The translations under genes were made by a program, and so were the position numbers. Positions 14,683-23,054 of a stretch of DNA of 56,292 bases are shown piece by piece. Position 1 is the first letter of the stretch. Each line of letters opens with the position of its first letter. Source of the DNA: Phycisphaerae bacterium (GTDB taxonomy: Bacteria > Planctomycetota > Phycisphaerae > Sedimentisphaerales > Anaerobacaceae). The stretch lies in assembly GCA_026386805.1 (NCBI GenBank), contig JAPLMX010000081.1, forward strand, positions 1 to 56,292. Direction: 5' to 3'. Under the pieces are notes generated by a model that was not told the origin of the DNA, made no database searches, and saw only the letters and a list, made by a program, of their open reading frames with translations.

Positions 14683-16170
14683 TTACAGGCCCTCGTAAAA
14701 CTTCATGGCTTCTTCGGCGGCCCGGTGGGCTTCGCGGCGGTCTTCGTCGTTGGTGAATTTCGGATTCGTATCGAGCCAGTGTAGTACGCCCTTAACGTAC
14801 TTGCGGAGGTAGACGATGGAGGCCTCCTCGCGGACCTTGCGGCCGTCTCGGAGGAAGTAGACCGGGTCGGTGTGGGCGAAGACGGACACGTCCCTCGGGA
14901 GAATGCGGTTCTTGAGGTCCGGATGGTCCACGACCCGGGCGACCAGCCAACTGCTGCGCGTCAGCTCGAGGGTCGCCTCGACCTTCATTGAGTACACGCC
15001 GTCTTTCGGGTCGTTCTTCGGGAGCGCGAGCGTCTTGTGGCCGACCGTGTCGCCGTTGAGGACGATTTCAAGGGTCGTGAAGGGCAGAATGGAGCGGGCG
15101 GTCACGCGGGCCTTGATGCGCTTGCTACCCTGGAACTCGACCACGTCGCCTGGCACGGCGTCGGCGGCTTCGAACTCCAGGATCGGGCCATTGGTGACGA
15201 AGCCTTTGCCCGCTTTGACGGCCGCCAGCCGGGAGGCGTAGCCGGCCGGTTCCTGGACCTTCGCGTAGACGCGGTTGCTGCCCAGCGGGATGTCTTCCGC
15301 GAGCTTGTCGGTCCCGGCGGCGATGGGCAGGCGGAAGCCGGCGCTCAGGTATTGGGAATAGAGGTCCACGCCGCGCAGGACCGGGAACTCGGCCTGGGAC
15401 ATGCCGGAGTTGAGCCAAGGGCTCCAGTGGTTGGGAAGCTGGGTCGGGTCGTTCCAGGTGATCAGCTCGACGCCGTCCACCAAGCCCAGGGCCACGCCGA
15501 TGGGACACTGGGTGCCCGGCAGGGAGGACATGTGCGACCAGAAGATTGTGCCGTTCTGCTCGCGCGTCGCCCGCATGGCCCGCGTCAGGTCCCAGTGCGG
15601 ATGGCTCTTCCAGTATTCGAGCGACCCGCCGGCGTCGGGATAGCCGGGGACGAGCCGAGTCACGCCGAGCAGCGTCAGGTGCCCCATCTGCCAGTCCTGG
15701 ACCTCCTGGTTTACGTAGATCTCGCAGCCCGGAGTCGAGTTGGTGTCGAGCCGGCCGGTGAAGCACTTGTTGATGGCCATCGGAGATTGCGAGTCGGCCA
15801 CGTGCAGGAGGAAGGTCTTTTGGATGGGCTTGCCGGCGGCGTTGGCGGCAATCTTCGCAGACAGGGGCCGGGTCTCGAATCCCCGGCGGATCTCAAGCTG
15901 AACTCCCGCATCCGGCATCGCCAGGGCGAAGGGGCCGTCCACGTAGCACCAGCGTTTGCCCAAGTATTGAACGTGGGGGTGTTGGCCCTCGATCTCCAGG
16001 AACTTGCCCTCGGCGTTCGTGACGGCGACCCGCGCCGCCAGCGGCTCGCCGGTCGCGTCGTCAACGGCGCGAGCCTCCAAACGGGCGCCCGCGCCCGGGG
16101 CCTGGGCGCAGAGGCCGAGCAGTGGCCCAAGGCAGGTCATCGCCAGGCGCAGCCATGTGCCGCGCCGCAT
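14683..16170 (-). CDS. CehA/McbA-like (PHP-fold) secreted protein
   Basis: The 495-residue product begins with a signal peptide (MRRGTWLRLAMTCLGPLLGL) at the ATG at 16170. The frame is open to 16224, but the shorter start is favoured by AGAGG 9 nt upstream. Residues ~30-120 form a carboxypeptidase-regulatory-like beta domain (ARAVDDATGEPLAARVAVTNAEG). The later region matches the CehA/McbA metallohydrolase branch of the PHP superfamily: LVDGVELITWNDP, FRLPIAAGTDKL, GSNRVYAKV, VKAGKGFVTNGPILEFEA and a C-terminal beta domain. The usual metal-binding HxH of PHP proteins is not obvious at the N-side, so activity is uncertain. It ends only 7 nt from repeat island 1. Confidence 0.65.
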   Translation of the reverse strand: MRRGTWLRLAMTCLGPLLGLCAQAPGAGARLEARAVDDATGEPLAARVAVTNAEGKFLEIEGQHPHVQYLGKRWCYVDGPFALAMPDAGVQLEIRRGFETRPLSAKIAANAAGKPIQKTFLLHVADSQSPMAINKCFTGRLDTNSTPGCEIYVNQEVQDWQMGHLTLLGVTRLVPGYPDAGGSLEYWKSHPHWDLTRAMRATREQNGTIFWSHMSSLPGTQCPIGVALGLVDGVELITWNDPTQLPNHWSPWLNSGMSQAEFPVLRGVDLYSQYLSAGFRLPIAAGTDKLAEDIPLGSNRVYAKVQEPAGYASRLAAVKAGKGFVTNGPILEFEAADAVPGDVVEFQGSKRIKARVTARSILPFTTLEIVLNGDTVGHKTLALPKNDPKDGVYSMKVEATLELTRSSWLVARVVDHPDLKNRILPRDVSVFAHTDPVYFLRDGRKVREEASIVYLRKYVKGVLHWLDTNPKFTNDEDRREAHRAAEEAMKFYEGL

Positions 16171-16263
16171 CTTGAAGACCTCTGTGCGGTTGTACCCACG
16201 GTGAACGCCAATTCGGTTCAGCATCGTTGGTCTGTCCCCTGTTGAGTCGTAAATAGGTCCGGT

Positions 16264-16539
16264 TCAGTCCCCTATGGGCGCGTTGGGGTCCTGCGTCAGT
16301 GCGTAGAGTCCCGCCGCGACCCGGCGGAGTCTGCCCTGCTCGACGAGCTTGTCCCAGACTTCGTGGGGGTACTGATTGGGCGGCTGAATGGCGACGATGC
16401 CGGAGGCCCGTCCGCTGCTGAAAGGCCCGCCCCCAAGGCCGGACTCTTCGTCGAGCCGCGTCAGCTTGAGCCGCTTTTTGAACGCTTTGAGGGCTTGTTT
16501 GAGGTACTGCTGTGTGAGTTCGGGCATGTCCTCGGTCAT
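16264..16539 (-). CDS. Conserved hypothetical planctomycete protein (91 aa)
   Basis: The ATG at 16539 (preceded by AGGAGC) opens MTEDMPELTQQYLKQALKAF. The protein continues KKRLKLTRLDEESGLGGGPFSSGR, IVAIQPPNQYPHEVWDKLV and GRLRRVAAGLYAL. I recognise this sequence style from short uncharacterised proteins widespread in Planctomycetota, but know no function. The basic N-terminal helix and absence of hydrophobic segments suggest a soluble cytoplasmic protein. The longer frame to 16797 has no good start signal. Confidence 0.6.
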   Translation of the reverse strand: MTEDMPELTQQYLKQALKAFKKRLKLTRLDEESGLGGGPFSSGRASGIVAIQPPNQYPHEVWDKLVEQGRLRRVAAGLYALTQDPNAPIGD

Positions 16540-17090
16540 GGTGCTGCTCCTGCCGGCCGAAGCTCCGCAATACGGAGCTCGGTCATGAAGACGGTCTCTC
16601 GTTCTTCGAATCGGCAAGATTGTAGACGGGACTCGATAAAGAAGCAAAGACCAAAATACACAGGAGCTGCAAAAGCGGGCCGCCACCCCATAAAAGGAGC
16701 AAAGCCAGCGAAGCGGCAGGCACCCTCGCGTCGGCGTTCTTTTGTTTGTTACTTGCCAATGTGGAAAACCTGTTGATAAGTTGATGGGTGGTGGCAATTT
16801 GTCGTATCGGTCTGTCCCAAATCAGTGCAAAAAGCGTGCCGAGTCTGATAACAGGTACGGATAGAGTGACATTTAGGGCGGACGTTTGTTCTGTAACTCA
16901 CGCTGCAAAAAGGATTTATAAAATCGTATGTTCATAGGAGATAGACGCGCGAATGGGCGGAGCCCAGCTTGATTCGTTGCCTACCCATGTTTCCTATCTT
17001 ATCGCAATCCACATAAGCTTCCCGGCCCTTGGTGGACAAATCGTAGATAACGGCTTTCTTCGGGGCCGCCCAGGCGGCACGCGGGCGTGC
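16540..17090. other. Intergenic region
   Basis: About 550 bp without a supportable gene. The part from ~16745 to 16960 is AT-richer than its surroundings. No repeat family of the window and no convincing promoter was found. Confidence 0.45.
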
Positions 17091-18653
17091 TCAATCGGCC
17101 TTGTGAAGCTGCAACCGGCTCACGGCGAGCTCCATCTGCCCGCCGGTGACGACCAAGCGAAGGTCGGCCCCGTTGCAGCGGTTCATGAAGCGGCACTCGG
17201 GCAGCCGCAACTCGGCGGTTTTCCACAGGCCGGCGCCCGTGACCGTCGCACTGCCGGCCGGGCGAAACGCCCCCTCCAGAGGGCCTTGAGCCACCGTGCT
17301 GTCGTACTCGACGGCCAGCGATGAGCACCCGGCGTCCCGATACGTGACGCGGAGCACGATCGGCTTGCCGAAGAGGCCGTAGGCAAAGGCGTCGTCCACA
17401 TTGATGTACAAGTACCGGGCGGCCTGCGAGTGCGGGTTGGGCAAAGTGACGGCGGCCCGGACGCCCTGGAACCCGCGCAGCTCCCAGTTGCCGTCGCCGC
17501 CGGTGGGCTGCAGATCCAGGCCCTGGGGCTTTCCCGGCTCCCAGCTCACACTGCTTGCATGAATGTAGCTCGACGGCAGGTACACCTGTGCCCCGCGATG
17601 CCAAAAGTCGGCCAGCACACGAGTTAACACAATGTAACGCCGGCCGTATTCGTGGGAGTCGGCGATGTCGGTGCCCTCGTGCCATTCGTTCCAGGTCTCG
17701 AGGTGCACCATCCACGGCCGGACCTTCGGGTCGAGCTGCAGGACCTTGGTCCAGCGATCGACATACGTCCCGCCGTCCTTACGCTCGACGACCAGCGGCT
17801 GGCGGCCCGGCACGGCGCTATGGTCGTAGCCCGGCCCCAACGCCGCGACGTCCCGGAACAGGATCGGCCCGCTGACCGCCCCACCCCAGGAGTAGACGGC
17901 GTCCGCTTCGCCTTGCCAGCCGGCGGACTTGACGAGGAAAGGCTCGACGCCGAAGTCCTTTTTGAAGCGGGCCTTGACGTAGGCGAACTGCCGCTCGGGG
18001 TCCTGCTTCTTCACGAAGGCCGCCTCGTAGAGAAAGATGATCGGCCGGCGGTCAATGCGGGCCCACTTCGCCGGCGGGACCAGGCTGAAGAAGTCGCGAA
18101 TGGCCGCGTAGAACCACTGCCGCCCGAAGTCCGTCGTCAGGTCCACGTGGTAGTTGCTGCCGTCGGCGTTGGAGCCGTTCCACTGAAGGATCGAAGTGTC
18201 GTAGAACATGCCGATCATCGGCGGCCTGAGGCCCTCTTTCTCCAACGCAGTATGTGCCTCGACCAAAGGCGGCAGCCCGACGAAGCTCCACCCGTCGCGC
18301 TTTCCCGGCACGCCCCAGTATACCGGCATCAGGAAATCGATCCCGGCGTCCATCATGTCCTTGAGCTGCCCCTGGTGCCAGGCGACTCTCTTAAAGCTGA
18401 CGCCCGCCATATTGGCCGGATGGTCCGTTAGAGCATCGGAGCCGTTGGAGTTGATGATGTGGGCTTTGCTCTCGACGTCATACCAGTAGAAGTACGTCGT
18501 CCCCACCACGGGCCGGCCCCTCTGGAACGAGACTGCCTTCTCGTGATCCGCCGCTTGGAGTGGAAAGAACTCCCCCGCCGGCTTCGCCGGCAATTCCTTC
18601 GCCTGCCCAACCACACCCCAGCACAGTATCGAGAACAAAGCAATGGTAATCAT
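17091..18653 (-). CDS. Secreted DUF5010-type glycoside-hydrolase-like protein
   Basis: A 520-residue protein with a short signal peptide (MITIALFSILCWGVVGQA). Residues ~45-340 form a TIM-barrel-like domain of the DUF5010/GH99-like kind: VVGTTYFYWYDVESKAHI near the start, MDAGIDFLMPVYWG, a ARIDRRPIIFLYEAAFV strand, and LETWNEWHEGTDIADSHEYG near residue 310, where paired acids could be catalytic. The C-terminal ~130 residues (RYLYINVDDAFAY ... VEYDSTV ... LRLVVTGG) are a beta-sandwich typical of the associated carbohydrate-binding module. Start supported by AGGGAAGGG just upstream. Likely exported and acting on a glycan; substrate unknown. Confidence 0.7.
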   Translation of the reverse strand: MITIALFSILCWGVVGQAKELPAKPAGEFFPLQAADHEKAVSFQRGRPVVGTTYFYWYDVESKAHIINSNGSDALTDHPANMAGVSFKRVAWHQGQLKDMMDAGIDFLMPVYWGVPGKRDGWSFVGLPPLVEAHTALEKEGLRPPMIGMFYDTSILQWNGSNADGSNYHVDLTTDFGRQWFYAAIRDFFSLVPPAKWARIDRRPIIFLYEAAFVKKQDPERQFAYVKARFKKDFGVEPFLVKSAGWQGEADAVYSWGGAVSGPILFRDVAALGPGYDHSAVPGRQPLVVERKDGGTYVDRWTKVLQLDPKVRPWMVHLETWNEWHEGTDIADSHEYGRRYIVLTRVLADFWHRGAQVYLPSSYIHASSVSWEPGKPQGLDLQPTGGDGNWELRGFQGVRAAVTLPNPHSQAARYLYINVDDAFAYGLFGKPIVLRVTYRDAGCSSLAVEYDSTVAQGPLEGAFRPAGSATVTGAGLWKTAELRLPECRFMNRCNGADLRLVVTGGQMELAVSRLQLHKAD

Positions 18654-18690
18654 TCCCTTCCCTCATATCCTCGTGGTTGCTGCTATCGCT

Positions 18691-19350
18691 TCAATCGAAG
18701 TAGTAGATGAACTGAATATCGGCGGCGACTCTGAGAACCTTGCCGCGGTCTTTTTCTATGTCCTTAACCACGCCATCCGGCGCCACCTGGAAGCCCCAGT
18801 GTCCCGTCAGGGCCGATCCCCACGTCAATTCGACGATCCCCCCGCGTACGATCACTGTGCCTGCCCCGTACGTCCAATTGAGAAAAGGATAGCGGGCGAC
18901 AAGGTCATCCCATCGCCTCTGCTGCTCCGGAGCCGGCGGACTTCCCATGCCCGGTCTTCCGATGATTGCCTCTGGGCCGGCCTGGGACATCTCTTTGGCG
19001 AACTCACGCATCTTGGGATACCCGACTTCAGCGACGAAGCGGTCCCGCAGACCGTGAAGGAATCCGGGCAGTTCCGGTGGGCAGAACCAGAAAGCCGAGC
19101 CGGCGGCGATGACAACGGCCAACGCCCCTATGGTCCAGGCTCGTCGGCGTCGGGCCAGGAGCGACTTGATGACAGCGATCACGAGCACCACGGCAGCAAG
19201 TAAGCCGATTGCAGAGGCTGTCAGTTCGGCGGGCCAAAGAGGCGGGAACGTAACAGGCATGCACGACCGCCCGCCGGCGTAGTCAATGACAGGCCACGCC
19301 GCGAGGCTCAGTAGAAACACAACGCTGCACAGAATACTAATTGTTCTCAT
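18691..19350 (-). CDS. Membrane protein of unknown function
   Basis: A 219-residue protein with three predicted membrane helices: residues ~4-24 (signal-anchor-like), ~45-65 (ASAIGLLAAVVLVIAVI) and ~72-90 (TIGALAVVIAAGSAFWF), followed by a ~125-residue soluble domain with TGHWGFQVAPDGVVKDI near the end. GGGAGAG precedes the ATG. It lies directly upstream of the DUF5010-type gene on the same strand with a 37-bp gap, so the two are probably co-transcribed. No family recognised. Confidence 0.6.
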   Translation of the reverse strand: MRTISILCSVVFLLSLAAWPVIDYAGGRSCMPVTFPPLWPAELTASAIGLLAAVVLVIAVIKSLLARRRRAWTIGALAVVIAAGSAFWFCPPELPGFLHGLRDRFVAEVGYPKMREFAKEMSQAGPEAIIGRPGMGSPPAPEQQRRWDDLVARYPFLNWTYGAGTVIVRGGIVELTWGSALTGHWGFQVAPDGVVKDIEKDRGKVLRVAADIQFIYYFD

Positions 19351-19474
19351 ACTTGTCTCTCCCGCTGCTACCGTTCCAAGTCGTCGTGTCTTCCATGATC
19401 CTCTACGTGCCGCCGCTGCCGTGAGCCGGCTGATCGTCTTGCGCGGCCCGCGTCATATTACACTCGGGCCACAG

Positions 19475-19509
19475 AAAAGGGACATGCCATTCGTACGCGG
19501 TCCCTTTTT
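19475..19509. terminator. Bidirectional hairpin terminator
   Basis: AAAAGGGAC at 19475-19483 pairs with GTCCCTTTT at 19500-19508 around a 16-nt loop, giving a T tract on each strand. It follows the serine hydrolase gene on the minus strand. Confidence 0.6.
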
Positions 19510-19635
19510 CGAGGGTGTGATGGTTCGAGGGGGAAGGGACGAAGTAAAAGGGCAAAAGCCAGCCGGCAGGTTGCAGTCGGAGGCCACGCTGGGTTGACCT
19601 CGTCCATCGCGTCCCCCCCGACGGCTTCAATAAGC

Positions 19636-20925
19636 TCAATACGGTACAGCATCCGCGGCAGACCCTCCACTATGGGATTCCGGGGACAGGCCGTGCCGGA
19701 GTTGCTGCGAATCGGCGGGCCGGGGGAAGACGATCTCGGCGAGTTTCTGGCGGAGGGGCTTGGACATTCCTTTGTCGTGCGGGTGGACGCTGTTGGTCAG
19801 GAGGATCAGGTACGTGCCGGTGGCGGGGTCGCAGACGAGACTGGTGCCCGTGTAGCCGGAGTGGCAGAAGGCGGCGGGCGAGGCGTTGGGGCCTTTGATC
19901 CAGGAATAGCTGGAACTGACGTCGAAGCCGTAGGCCCGGCCGTGAGATTGGGCCGTGGTCAACAGCGCGACGGCGGCGGGGCTGAGGATCTGTTTGCCTT
20001 TCCAGGAACCGCCGTCCAGCAGCATCCGGCAGTAGATGGATAGATCGGAGGCGGTGGAGAACAGACCGGCGTTGCCGCCGGCGCCCGCCATCAGCCGGGC
20101 CAGCGGATCGTGCACCGTGCCGCGCAGCAGCTCGCCATCGACGATTTCCGTCCCGGCGATCTGCGTTTGCCACGCGGCCGGCGGGTTGAACCGCGTGTGT
20201 TCCATCCCGAGTGGCGCGAAGAGATTGGCCTGGGTGAATTCGTCGAGGTCCTGCCCGCTCACGATGCCGACGATCCGGGCCAGCGTGATATAGCCGAGGC
20301 AGCTATACCGGAACTCCTGGCCCGGCTCGGGTTGCGCCTTCAGGCCGCAGATCTTCTCGATGACCTGGTCGGGACAGGGACTCCCGTAGAGGTCCTTGAG
20401 CGCCTTGGCGTCCGTATACGCGGGCAGGCCGGAGGTGTGGGTTAGGAGGTGCCTAATCCGCACGTCTTCCTTGCCGTTGCAGGCGAAGGCCGGCAGGTAG
20501 TCGCTCACGCGGTCGTTCGGATCGAGCTTGCCCCGATCAATCAGGACCATGACCGCCGCCGCGGTGGCAATCGGCTTGGTGAGCGAAGCCAGGTCCAAGA
20601 CCGTGTCCTTTTCCATAGGCGTCTGGAATGGCTCGGCCACGGCCAAGCCGAACGCCTGGTGATAGAGAATGCGGTCCGCCTGACCGACGAGGACCACCGC
20701 TCCGGGCAGATGACCCGCCTGGATCTCTTCCTGGACTGCGGCATCGATCCGAGCCCAGCGCGCGTCGCGAACGTGCCCCACTCGGCAGGATAGAGACAAG
20801 CCCACGAGCAAGGCAAGGAACAAGTTTGAAGTGTGAAGTATGAAGTATGAAGTGCGATTGCTGTCTCTCGCTCCGCCCTTCAAACTTGAGACTTCACACT
20901 TCAGATTCCGGCCTCTCTGCTTCAT
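19636..20925 (-). CDS. Serine hydrolase, beta-lactamase/esterase (class C) family
   Basis: A 429-residue protein of the PF00144 family. LDLASLTKPIA carries the nucleophile motif SxxK (S114, K117), and HSGYTG near residue 365 is the third active-site motif. The second motif is FRYSCLGY, with Cys where the family usually has Asn (YxN). Such proteins are D-alanyl esterases, peptidases or hydrolases, not necessarily antibiotic resistance. Its ATG overlaps the stop of the SIS gene (ATGA at 20922-20925), so translation is probably coupled. The first ~35 residues (to HTSNLF) are encoded by an AAGT/ACTT hairpin repeat, and the natural signal peptide, FLALLVGLSLSC with a lipobox-like end, begins only after it. 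MurQ-like partner suggests cell-wall sugar recycling. Confidence 0.8.
   Translation of the reverse strand: MKQRGRNLKCEVSSLKGGARDSNRTSYFILHTSNLFLALLVGLSLSCRVGHVRDARWARIDAAVQEEIQAGHLPGAVVLVGQADRILYHQAFGLAVAEPFQTPMEKDTVLDLASLTKPIATAAAVMVLIDRGKLDPNDRVSDYLPAFACNGKEDVRIRHLLTHTSGLPAYTDAKALKDLYGSPCPDQVIEKICGLKAQPEPGQEFRYSCLGYITLARIVGIVSGQDLDEFTQANLFAPLGMEHTRFNPPAAWQTQIAGTEIVDGELLRGTVHDPLARLMAGAGGNAGLFSTASDLSIYCRMLLDGGSWKGKQILSPAAVALLTTAQSHGRAYGFDVSSSYSWIKGPNASPAAFCHSGYTGTSLVCDPATGTYLILLTNSVHPHDKGMSKPLRQKLAEIVFPRPADSQQLRHGLSPESHSGGSAADAVPY
20822..20910. repeat. AAGT/ACTT hairpin repeat inside the serine hydrolase N-terminus
   Basis: Left half AAGTGTGAAGTATGAAGTAT and right half GAGACTTCACACTTCA surround ~30 nt. 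It lies in frame within the first 35 codons of the serine hydrolase, between the coupled start codon and the hydrophobic signal region. Confidence 0.7.
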
Positions 20926-22976
20926 ATCGCCTTCTCCCCGCCTTGGGTGCCGAGGCGCTCGATGGCCAAGGCGACAGGCGACGGGACTTCTTCGCCCGCC
21001 TGCGCGCGACGGCCGATCTCCTCTATCGCCTCGTGCAGGACTTCGCAGGCGTGCTCATAGGTGCAGCCGGTCTGCTGCGCGATGAGGCGGCAGCCGCGAT
21101 CGATCAGCTTCTTGTTGCTGGGCGAGACCCAGACCATCGCGTTGCCGATAACCCGGCCCATCCGCACCATCGTCGCCGTGGACAGCGTATTGAGGATGAG
21201 CTTGACCGCCAGATGCTCCCACAGCCGCAGCGGCGAAGCAGGCAAATCGCAGGGGATGTGAATAGGTTCGTCCACATCCAGTGGTGCGGCGACCGGCCCG
21301 AACGTGATGGCCGCCGTCCGCTTGTATTGCGACCTGAGACTCTGAATAGCATCGGGTGGCATCGTCAAGCCTTCCGGGCTTGGCGCTGGCTCTTCGTGTC
21401 GCGGGCATCCTGCCCGCGGTCCGAGGGCGGGACGCCCTCGACACAGCGCGGCCACGCCGGCCGTGACACGACCGTCCCGGAGCTGCGCCGGGGGGAGACA
21501 TCCGCGGAGGACGACCACAAGTGAATCCGGCGCATCAGTACGCGAGGGATCGGGCTCGTTGCCGATGCGGAACCGGTAGATCTCCGCGTTGTCAAGCTTC
21601 GGCGGGCTGGTCTGCAGCGGCAGCGGGGCGTTCAACTGCTGGTAGACCTCGGGTCCCCAGGTCAGGCCGCGCGGCTCCCGTTGCAGCAGGTCGGTCCACG
21701 CCTGACGCGTCGGGTAATGGGGACTCTTGACGAACGACCACGATACGGGCGAGATCGCGTCCCCCTCCTTGCGGAAGGGCGGCAGCATGAACGTCGGGGC
21801 TCGCTCGGTCGTGTCGGTCAAGATATCGAGCAGCAGGGAATCGGCAACGTAAGTCACCAGACCGTGGTTGCGGTAGACCTGCTCCTCCAACTGCACCATG
21901 TGAGCGATGGCCGCGACGGCCTGCGGGCTGGACAACTGATCGAGCAGACGCCGGAAGAACCTCCGGTACTCCTGTGGGACGAGCGTCCTCGCTCGCCCGG
22001 AGATGTCGTGCGGGGACGCACGACCTACGGGATTGGGTGCCATGCCTACGCTGGCGTAGGCATGTGATCCCGAGGAATGGTCCTGCAGGAATTGAGCCAA
22101 GGCTGTCTCCAGAGCGGCGCCGACGACGAGAAGTTCCGTCGTTGTGGCCTGCATTCGGGTCGAGCCGGTGATGGCCATGGGACCGGTCGCGAGGTCGAGC
22201 TTGTGGATGCGCGGCTCGTCGAGGACCTCCCGCGACCGCTGCACGTGCCGGCGCAGCAGGGCGCTGGGGTTGTTATAGACGAAGAACACGTGGGCCCCGG
22301 CTTCGAGGCCCTGCCAGGCCGTGCCGATGACGAAAGGGGTCTCGCCGCCCTCGGTGATAGCGACAACGACGTCGTCCCGCTGCACGCCCGCCTCTTTCAA
22401 TTGGCGTCGCCCGAAGTCGGGAAAGTCCTCGAACCCTTCGACAGACTTGATGAGCGCAAAGTCCCCACCGGCCATGACACTGATGCACCGATCTTGCTGT
22501 AGGGCGAGCGTCCCCGCTCGCCGGAGATTGCCGCGCTGCGCTCGCAATGACATGTTGTCGTGCGGAGGACCCCCGCCTGCGCGGGGGGAGCCTGGCCCGG
22601 CGAAGGCAGGGCCACGACCTACATCTGTCTCGCGCCAGAATCGCCGCCAGACGGCTTCCAGCAGGATACTGAGCCGGCCCGTGGCCCCGCAGCCGGTGAA
22701 GAAGATCCGCCGGCCCGTGCGGATCGCTTCGTGGAGGGCCTCGACCAGCCGCGAGAACGAGTCTTGCGCAAAGATCCTCTCCAGGGCGGCCGGGATGTCT
22801 TCATCCACCGATTGCAGCAGCCGAACGCCCGCCTGAATATCGGTCTGGATCGTTTGCGAGAGCCGCCGGGTCTTCGGGTGCGACAACTCCGTCAGTAGCT
22901 CGCCCAAACGAAACGCCTTCTGGTGTCCGAGGAACTCCACAACTTTTTCATGTGCGTTGGACATGGCGGTATTCAT
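20922..22976 (-). CDS. Double-SIS sugar-phosphate protein (MurQ etherase/GCKR-like) with three repeat insertions
   Basis: From ATG 22976 (MNTAMSNAHEKVVEF) the product is 684 residues. The frame stays open upstream into repeat island 2, but that part encodes only repeat. SIS signatures of the N-acetylmuramic acid 6-phosphate etherase/glucokinase-regulator group are clear: RIFFTGCGATGRLSILLEA, ITEGGETPFVIGTAWQGL and GPMAITGSTRMQATTTELL. A second SIS-like half ends with LNTLSTATMVRMGRVIGNAM and a helical tail, as in the long GCKR-like form. Three hairpin-forming repeat elements are inserted in frame (22499-22622, 21973-22064, 21396-21444), adding ~40, ~30 and ~25 foreign residues between conserved blocks. 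MurQ converts MurNAc-6-P to GlcNAc-6-P; whether this long form does so is unknown. Coupled to the downstream serine hydrolase. Confidence 0.75.
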   Translation of the reverse strand: MNTAMSNAHEKVVEFLGHQKAFRLGELLTELSHPKTRRLSQTIQTDIQAGVRLLQSVDEDIPAALERIFAQDSFSRLVEALHEAIRTGRRIFFTGCGATGRLSILLEAVWRRFWRETDVGRGPAFAGPGSPRAGGGPPHDNMSLRAQRGNLRRAGTLALQQDRCISVMAGGDFALIKSVEGFEDFPDFGRRQLKEAGVQRDDVVVAITEGGETPFVIGTAWQGLEAGAHVFFVYNNPSALLRRHVQRSREVLDEPRIHKLDLATGPMAITGSTRMQATTTELLVVGAALETALAQFLQDHSSGSHAYASVGMAPNPVGRASPHDISGRARTLVPQEYRRFFRRLLDQLSSPQAVAAIAHMVQLEEQVYRNHGLVTYVADSLLLDILTDTTERAPTFMLPPFRKEGDAISPVSWSFVKSPHYPTRQAWTDLLQREPRGLTWGPEVYQQLNAPLPLQTSPPKLDNAEIYRFRIGNEPDPSRTDAPDSLVVVLRGCLPPAQLRDGRVTAGVAALCRGRPALGPRAGCPRHEEPAPSPEGLTMPPDAIQSLRSQYKRTAAITFGPVAAPLDVDEPIHIPCDLPASPLRLWEHLAVKLILNTLSTATMVRMGRVIGNAMVWVSPSNKKLIDRGCRLIAQQTGCTYEHACEVLHEAIEEIGRRAQAGEEVPSPVALAIERLGTQGGEKAI
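21396..21444. repeat. 49-bp three-hairpin element, copy A1 (inside SIS gene)
   Basis: Outer arms GTGTC and GACAC enclose two hairpins, GCGGGCA-tcc-TGCCCGC (here GCGG) and GAGGGCG-gga-CGCCCTC, giving a cruciform or three-way junction. Other copies: 30396-30444, 32400-32448, 39559-39607 and an extended one at 52742-52816. It encodes RGRPALGPRAGCPRHE in the SIS protein. Confidence 0.85.
21973..22064. repeat. Three-hairpin element inside SIS gene (second insertion)
   Basis: Successive hairpins GGGACGAGCG/CGCTCGCCC, GTCGTGCG/CGCACGAC and CATGCCTACGC/GCGTAGGCATG fill ~90 bp. It encodes SHAYASVGMAPNPVGRASPH and the following ISGRARTLVPQ within the SIS protein. Its first module resembles the start of the element at 22499. 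Confidence 0.75.
22499..22622. repeat. Multi-hairpin element inside SIS gene (third insertion)
   Basis: A 124-bp stretch from GTAGGGCGAGCG to CGACCTAC contains hairpins GGCGAGCG/CGCTCGCC, GATTGCCGCGC/GCGCTCGCAATG and CCCCGCC/GGGGGG. The middle module recurs at 12907-12934. In the SIS protein it encodes ~40 residues including PRAGGGPPHDNMSLRAQRGN, interrupting the first SIS domain. Confidence 0.75.
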
Positions 22977-23054
22977 AGCACGCCCCCGGAGGCATGTAAA
23001 TGGGACGCACCGTGTGTACCACGGCCGCATGGGACGGCAAATCGCGCCATCCCC

